NCBI GenBank assembly: GCA_947561585.1
Contig: CANNZV010000252.1
Span: 1 to 64,000 of the forward strand
DNA length: 64,000 nucleotides
Origin: Caprella mutica
Taxonomy: Eukaryota > Arthropoda > Malacostraca > Amphipoda > Caprellidae
Direction of reading: 5' to 3'
This document shows positions 58,559-64,000 of the stretch, piece after piece (position 1 is the stretch's first letter; each line of letters starts with the position of its first letter). The position numbers were made by a program, and so were the translations under genes. Below the pieces are notes generated by a model that worked only from the letters and a program-made list of their open reading frames with translations, was not told the origin of the DNA and searched no databases.

Positions 58559-58645
58559 GACCAATCAGAGACCAGTGTTGCTCTGCTCTCGTGACGTGTT
58601 AACACTCTAGTCCAATCAGAGAGTGCGCATTCATTACGTCATGGC
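58559..58645. repeat. Dispersed CCAAT-bearing repeat
   Basis: GACCAATCAGAGACCAGTGT is followed 50 bp later by TCCAATCAGAGAG and by TTACGTCATGG, with GTGACGTG between. It matches the 8508-8722 block over about 70 bp. Two CCAAT boxes and CRE-like TTACGTCA would fit a promoter, but the relation to the 8.5 kb block points to a dispersed repeat. Confidence 0.65.
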
Positions 58646-59021
58646 TGTAGAAGTAGAAATAATTAATAGCTGTAGTGAGGCAACTTTTGCAGTTAAGTTG
58701 AGCCTGCCTCCTGCCACTGCTTCGTAAAAAGATTATCTTTTATGTCTAATTTATTCATTTCTATTTACTCTCTCTGCCAAATGAAATTCAGTCTTTCAAG
58801 TTATTTTTCGTAGAGAGATTTTATATATTCGAATCGTTGGTGTTTTTATCTCTTCGTCTATTTATTCCTATTTAATTAATTGACTTTGGGAGTGAAGTTA
58901 GTCTGGAATTTCTTGGATAGCAAATGGAAACGTGGATTTTTATATCAAACTTTATTTATATTAAATGAAATGAGGGTTTTTATTGATTAAATGAAAATGC
59001 AAAGAAAAGTAATTGCAGTTG
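58646..59021. other. Unique AT-rich stretch
   Basis: No gene recognised. Confidence 0.4.
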
Positions 59022-59172
59022 GGGAAAGCTCCGAGTAATCGGACGGTTCCACATTTCCGATCATATGAGAAAATCGTTTTTTTTTTAATTCGTATCCAAA
59101 TAATAACGAGTTGAACATTTTTTTCTTATATGGTCGAAAATGTGCCTCTGCTCGATAACTGTGATCTTGCCC
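59022..59172. mobile_element. MITE family A copy (151 bp)
   Basis: Left GGGAAAGCTCCGAGTAATCG, GGACGG, TTCCACATTTCCGATCATAT; right TATGGTCGAAAATGTGCCTC, then CTCGATAACTGTGATCTTGC and CC, followed by TA. Confidence 0.8.
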
Positions 59173-59367
59173 TACATATTTGAGAGGGTTTGACTTCCTC
59201 TCTGTAAAAAGTGTTTCTTTCATTACTTTTTGGCAGAGTGTAACAATTAGCTACATCTCCGTACGTCTAGTCAGAGTTCCAAGAAAACTGATTGTATCAA
59301 TTAACTTTTTCAGATGTTATAGTACGGTGAAGTTACTTTGAACTACCATTTCAAGGGATGAAACTTA

Positions 59368-59520
59368 GGCTAACTTACGAGTTATTGCACGGTTACACAT
59401 CTTTGATCTTATATCAGATAAACTTTTTAAATAATTAAAATGAATGTTAAATACAAATTACTATATTTTTTCTTTATGTGTCCGAAAATGAGTAACTGAC
59501 CGATAGCTCGAAACATACTC
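59368..59520. mobile_element. MITE family A copy with TA on both sides (153 bp)
   Basis: TA|GGCTAACTTACGAGTTATTG at the left, CGATAGCTCGAAACATACTC|TA at the right. The TA flanks fit a Tc1/mariner-type target duplication, though this cannot be proved from one copy. Confidence 0.78.
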
Positions 59521-60166
59521 TACTTATAGTCCTTTTTAATTCGATTATTTTATTCAGTAATGTTATTTCTTAAATACACCATTACTCTATCTTCTATTTA
59601 CTCTACCATTTAATCTTTATCTAACATTTTCCTTTGTACGTCTGGTAATTTGAGTTGCTTTTGAATGACTTCATTTGGTCCCTTTAATGGGGGGTAAAAT
59701 GTGCCCCCTTTTCACTGTTAGCTTCTCATTAATGATATTCATATCTCACGGGACTCATTATTCATAATTCTTTGGCCCGTAGCAGTAAAAGGTTCGCTTT
59801 TGCACAAGGAGCAATGTCACCGCTGGACATTTTAAGATGAATAATATTCATCAGCTGTTGCATTCGATTGAAGTTCAACACTGAATGGAAATAGATGAAA
59901 AATAGCATCCAATTGAATTAAATCAGAAGCTTCTAATTTCTGTAATAAATTAAAATTATATTGAAAATTAAGATGAAAATATCATTGTGAAGATTTAAAT
60001 TATATTGAATATCAAAATATGAGTGACTACTATGAAATTAAAATAAATATTATGATTTAAAACTACATTTTAAGTAAATATAAAATTTCCATATTAATAT
60101 AAACGTGAAAATTAATTATCACTAATTTTTATTTTTCATATTAAATTTTTTTTTTTCGTTAGTTAC
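59521..60166. other. Unique AT-rich stretch
   Basis: No gene recognised. Confidence 0.4.
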
Positions 60167-60300
60167 AATGGATACTATAGTTAATATACTATGGATACTA
60201 TAGTTAATATACTATGGATACTATAGTTAATATACTATGGATACTATAGTTAATATACTATGGATACTATAGTTAATATACTATGGATACTATAGTTAAT
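60167..60300. repeat. Tandem repeat, 23-bp unit, about 6 copies
   Basis: Unit GGATACTATAGTTAATATAC plus TAT; perfect copies. It contains ACTATAGT. Confidence 0.96.
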
Positions 60301-61353
60301 GGTTAAAGCTGTCGAAATAACGGGTATAGAAACACCTCCTGATGGCATTGCATCATAAAACTTAAAGCTCTTTGATATTTTCAATTGTGCGTATAGAGAA
60401 TTATAAATCATTCCAAGTCGTTAAATCGTATTGATTAGAATGTACACAAATGTAAATTATGTGTTAGGAAAGATATAAACCTTATTATAATATAATTTCC
60501 TTTGAAGAGTATATTTAAAATACTACAGTAGCTGTTGTCCATCCATTGAGAATAATACAATGGTTTGTATTGAAAGTACTTATTATCATTACATGATTTA
60601 ACTAAATTATCCCTACTCCCAAAAGTCAAAACCATGATCTTTATTAGTGTTACAGTAGTCATGGCCTCAAATGATTAGTTTGGATGCTCCTCTAAGGTTT
60701 CGGACAGACAGACGATCTGTTCTCTTACTATAAGATTGAGAGGTTTAACATTTAGGATAATTAAACATGACTAATGTTAACACTATTCACTTCTTGAAAG
60801 CGTCACTCTCTACTTTCCCCAATGGAGTAGGTTCTCTTTTTGCTGACTAAGGACTTCTTGGCGATTGCCTGTGTACTTCGAGTAAGAAAAGCTCATTATA
60901 AACTGCTGAAGTGTTTACACCAGCACTCTTTGTGACTCACTGATAGCCCTTATCACCCGGGATAGTGACACGCTCTGTGATACGATACACTGAGTTGCAT
61001 CATCAGGAAGTGGGGGGCATCTATTTAGTCTACAATAATAATGTTACAAAGTGTTTGGATTGTAAACACTAGATTAAATAGTAATTAAACTCTCTAATAA
61101 GAAGTAATAATTACATCATCTTAATTATTATTCTTTAGTACGCGTCAAATTAATATATATAATAATTCTGTTTGAATTAGACTGTACACTAATATAAGTA
61201 AAGAAGTCTTTGAATCGGTATACGGGTTATAAAAACTATATAAAATGATCTAAAGGCTATTATGTTAATAAATTGAATAGAAATTCAACCTCATGCAAAA
61301 TAAAATAATATATTGCTTTGATAGAATTTATTTATTTCTATTTTAAACGGCAA
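60301..61353. other. Unique AT-rich stretch
   Basis: No gene recognised. Confidence 0.4.
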
Positions 61354-61470
61354 AGGTAAAGTTCCGAGTTAATAATTATTTAACTTCTATTTAAAATATT
61401 ATTATCCATTTGAAATTTTTTCGTTATATTATCGAAGATGTGAAACTGTTTTATAATTCCTATGCTACCC
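61354..61470. mobile_element. MITE family A diverged copy
   Basis: AAGGTAAAGTTCCGAGTTAA at the left; TTATATTATCGAAGATGTGA and TATAATTCCTATGCTACCC at the right, followed by TA. Confidence 0.65.
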
Positions 61471-62099
61471 TACATTAAATAATAAAATACATCACTCTAT
61501 CATATTAATTAATTAGCTTTCACTTTATAGGAAGTATAGCTAGGATAGGGTAATTGCCCAGGATATTAATTTCCTTTCGGTACCATAATTACAATTAATT
61601 AATTACACCTTAATTGCCAATATAAATACTAACCTCGCATTGGCTGTGATTGCACTGCAACTGAAATATTAAAGGGTAATTAATCTGTTTTTTGAGGGGA
61701 GTATTTGAACATTGTTTTTAAACCATTCTGAATTGCATCTCTCCGGTGTACTAACCGGGGATTGGTACTTCTTATACTAATTTAATTATCAAACATTTAT
61801 GGGCAATTTACTTACTAATGATTAAAATCTTACTACTTTAAAGATTATTGTTATGAACTATTATTACAATATATCTTTATATTTTTCACTAACTGTGCAA
61901 TAACACACCTTTCTCAAGAGTGTTCCATTCGATAATTCCTTTAGTTACTAAAGCCACATCACAAGAATATTTCATTTATTATTCTGTGTACTAAAACCTC
62001 ACCTCTAAATAGACCGTCAAACTACCCCCTAGCAATAAATGTGTCCTACTAACTATATTCACATGTTCGTTATTCGATGTGTAGGACTACCTATCTATT
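61471..62099. other. Unique AT-rich stretch
   Basis: No gene recognised. Confidence 0.4.
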
Positions 62100-62104
62100 G
62101 TGAT

Positions 62105-62308
62105 GATTGTACTTTGTGAAATAGGGTTCAACTGGTTGGATATATTACGCATGGACGTTTTTTTACATGCCGCTGCAAGGAAAATAGAGTATGAAAAACG
62201 CTACGGTAGAATAAACGTATGTGTTTTGTATGTAAGCTTAGATTGGGCGTTTTTCATGCTGTATTCATGTTGTAAAAAAACCTCCCGTGTGAAATAAACC
62301 TCATAGCT
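62105..62308. mobile_element. Dispersed hairpin repeat, copy 2, with inner inverted arms
   Basis: TTAGATTGGGCGTTTTTCAT and CTCCCGTGTGAAATAAACCT match 53703-53783. Upstream, GTTTTTTTACATG (about 62158) and GTATGAAAAACGC (62190) are inverted matches of CATGTTGTAAAAAAAC and GCGTTTTTCATGC, so the whole 200 bp can fold. Confidence 0.6.
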
Positions 62309-62399
62309 ACATGCGATGTGTACCACAGCACATAACTAAACCTCAATGTGTTCCATTTTCTACTCACTTCACACACTACTCCCAATGCTCTCTGTTACT

Positions 62400-62636
62400 T
62401 TATTTAGTTATTAGATAACAGTTCCTCTGCCTAGTAGACACTCGTACAATGTATCTATTTAGGTACATTGGGCAGAGTTGAGGCTTGGAATCTACAAACA
62501 TAGTCCTGCGGCAATATAATTCCTCATTCCCATGCAGATGATATATAGCATTGCCACAACTTTTCATGATGGTGAGATGAAAGTCAAAGATTTGAATTTC
62601 CAATCCTTTTTTAAATCTTTTTTCAATTTGCTCCAT
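62400..62636 (-). CDS. Unidentified open frame, minus strand (78 aa)
   Basis: ATG at 62636. It begins basic (MEQIEKRFKKGLEIQIFDFH) and continues with several cysteines (SCGNAIYHLHGNEELYCRRT, then QLCPMYLNRY). Composition is protein-like but no family is recognised, and no convincing splice sites bound it. Confidence 0.15.
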   Translation of the reverse strand: MEQIEKRFKKGLEIQIFDFHLTIMKSCGNAIYHLHGNEELYCRRTMFVDSKPQLCPMYLNRYIVRVSTRQRNCYLITK

Positions 62637-62910
62637 TTTATCCTATTTACTCAATTCAAATAATTGATCGTCGATATGAATAATATTTCTAGCCAAAATA
62701 TCTCTTTCATTTGTATGTTTCCCCTATTGATCGACTCCTTTATTTACGAATATCAATGAATAATATACTTAGAAATATTGTGAATAACTAATTCAGATAT
62801 GCGCTAGGCTCCGATTTAGTTTTTTGCTTTGTTAGAAGGTAATTTGTTTGCTGGGGGTGAAACAAGAGAACTCGATATGCTTCGTGAATATTGCTTGGTG
62901 TAGAAATGGT

Positions 62911-62932
62911 GGCCGGTCATTTGATTCCCAGA
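62911..62932 (-). repeat. Inverted single copy of the 63.8 kb repeat unit
   Basis: GGCCGGTCATTTGATTCCC is the reverse complement of the GGGAATCAAATGACCGG unit repeated at 63797-63930. Confidence 0.8.
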
Positions 62933-63796
62933 CATATTTTTTGTTTGGTCATATATTTAGCGATTTTTATTTCTATATAAAAATTGCCATTTACTATTAA
63001 AATAATAAATAAAACTTGTTTGACATCTAGTATTTATATTATAATTTTTTTATATAATGAATATAATAACAGAATTCAAACAGCTAGAACTTATTATCGC
63101 AACAAATTAATTATTTTTATTTACAAATAATTTACATTTACAACTAGTCATAAAACATCTTACAGGTGATAGTAAATATTAACCAACTCTTGCAAGCTAA
63201 AGTTAGGTATATTCACTTCGCAAGCTAAGAGAATATACCTAACTTTCAGTTAAGCAGTTTCTTTCGTAACTATTACAAACTTTATGATCATGTAGATGGT
63301 ATAGATTGAAAATCATTTTATGGTAAATAATATACTTAAATTATTTAACCATAAAAATTATTTTTTATTTCCTACCTGCATGATGATAATAATTGTAATA
63401 TAGTTACGACATAGAAGCTTAACTGAAAACTACCGATAAAATAGTCAAATGTTACTCCTCAACTAGCTCCTATTATACCAGGAGAAATAATTACGAGACA
63501 TGCTCCCGATTTATTTGATTAGTCATATGTGCTAGTTATTATAATTGTGGGGTATACCTGTACATTTGATTTTACCATTGAATATTTTTTGTTGCCGGAA
63601 TGTAAATTTGATAGCATATATACTGTTACTTATTTGAATTTATTTGTTTAATATTAAATTTCTTGTTAGCTGTTTTTACCATTTTAACTTAGTTTCTTTA
63701 TAGAACTTCCTAGGCTGTAAGGTGCATATTTCTATTATATGTTAAATAATTAATATATTCACATATAATAAATGAATAGTAGGTGTATAAACGGAA
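62933..63796. other. Very AT-rich stretch between the inverted GACCGG repeats
   Basis: Contains a perfect 16-bp hairpin: AAAGTTAGGTATATTC (63199) faces GAATATACCTAACTTT (63231). No coding frame of note. Together with the inverted flanking units this could be one non-autonomous element of about 1 kb. Confidence 0.45.
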
Positions 63797-63930
63797 AATA
63801 TGACCGGGAATCAAATGACCGGGGATCTTTTGACCTGGAATCAAATGACCAGGGATCTAATAACCGGGAATCAAATGACCGGGGATCTAATAACCGGGAA
63901 TCAAATGACCGGGGATCAATTGACCTAGAC
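63797..63930 (+). repeat. Tandem repeat, 30-bp unit made of two related 15-mers
   Basis: Units ACCGGGAATCAAATG and ACCGGGGATCTAATA alternate, about nine half-units in all. The 15-bp halves share ACCGGGRATC. Confidence 0.93.
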
Positions 63931-64000
63931 CCGTAGAAATAGTTCTTTGGATTAAGGTACTTAGATCTACTAGTTGAGAAGTGACAGTTGACGTGGTTAG

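Noticed and set aside
62100..62297. 65-codon plus-strand frame
   Set aside because: Lies inside the hairpin repeat shared with 53.7 kb, so it is a by-product of that element.
57485..64000. Search by eye for a catalytic HExxH metalloprotease exon
   Set aside because: No matching open segment was found on the plus strand; the catalytic domain is probably beyond the window or was missed.
1..64000. tRNA, rRNA or spliceosomal RNA genes
   Set aside because: No tRNA box A/B pairs or familiar rRNA or snRNA cores were recognised by eye; a covariance-model scan would be needed to exclude them.

Overview
This window looks like nuclear DNA from an animal with an AT-rich genome. There are no bacterial operons, ribosome binding sites, dense long reading frames, rRNA or tRNA genes. 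One segment has the splice signals of a spliced gene and encodes a recognisable metazoan-type protease prodomain. I cannot assign a phylum; an early-branching or other invertebrate animal is plausible.

Genes: the only coding segment I can name is at 57136-57478 (+). It is an internal exon with a pyrimidine-rich acceptor and a GTGAGT donor, and it encodes part of an ADAMTS-type metalloprotease prodomain. No catalytic-domain exon (zinc-binding HExxH motif) was seen downstream, so most of the window is probably intron or upstream flank of this gene. A small candidate leader exon at 13415-13447 and a few minus-strand reading frames (8102-8313, 39725-39979, 46174-46389, 62400-62636, and a broken one at 58210-58480) are weak and unidentified.

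Tandem repeats: more than 30 local arrays, each with its own unit of 13 to 55 bp, occupy about 30 percent of the window by my count of array spans. The largest runs from 21266 to 26876: about 137 copies of a 41-bp unit, each able to fold into a hairpin whose two arms are GATA-type sites. Other large arrays are at 1022-2045, 4592-5357, 10665-11642, 18270-19617, 20356-21022, 44560-45542 and 49485-50562. Most long reading frames in the window are artefacts of arrays whose period is a multiple of three.

Mobile elements: between the arrays lie several families of short inverted-repeat (MITE-like or foldback) elements. Family A (ends GGGTAAGTTCCGAG, TA flanks) has about eight copies. Family B is an 810-870 bp element with two diverged copies (29641 and 42038). 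Family C (CTGCCAGGTC ends) has one full foldback (37680-38255) and two fragments. There are also a foldback at 38762-39480, a 201-bp element with 22-bp terminal repeats at 46586-46786, and a repeat shared by 53694 and 62228. None encodes a transposase that I can see.

Layout: 1-13 kb is array-dense; 13-18 kb is mostly unique sequence; 18-29 kb is dominated by arrays; 29-48 kb mixes MITE-like elements with arrays; 49-56 kb has several arrays; 57-64 kb holds the ADAMTS-like exon and MITE-like fragments.
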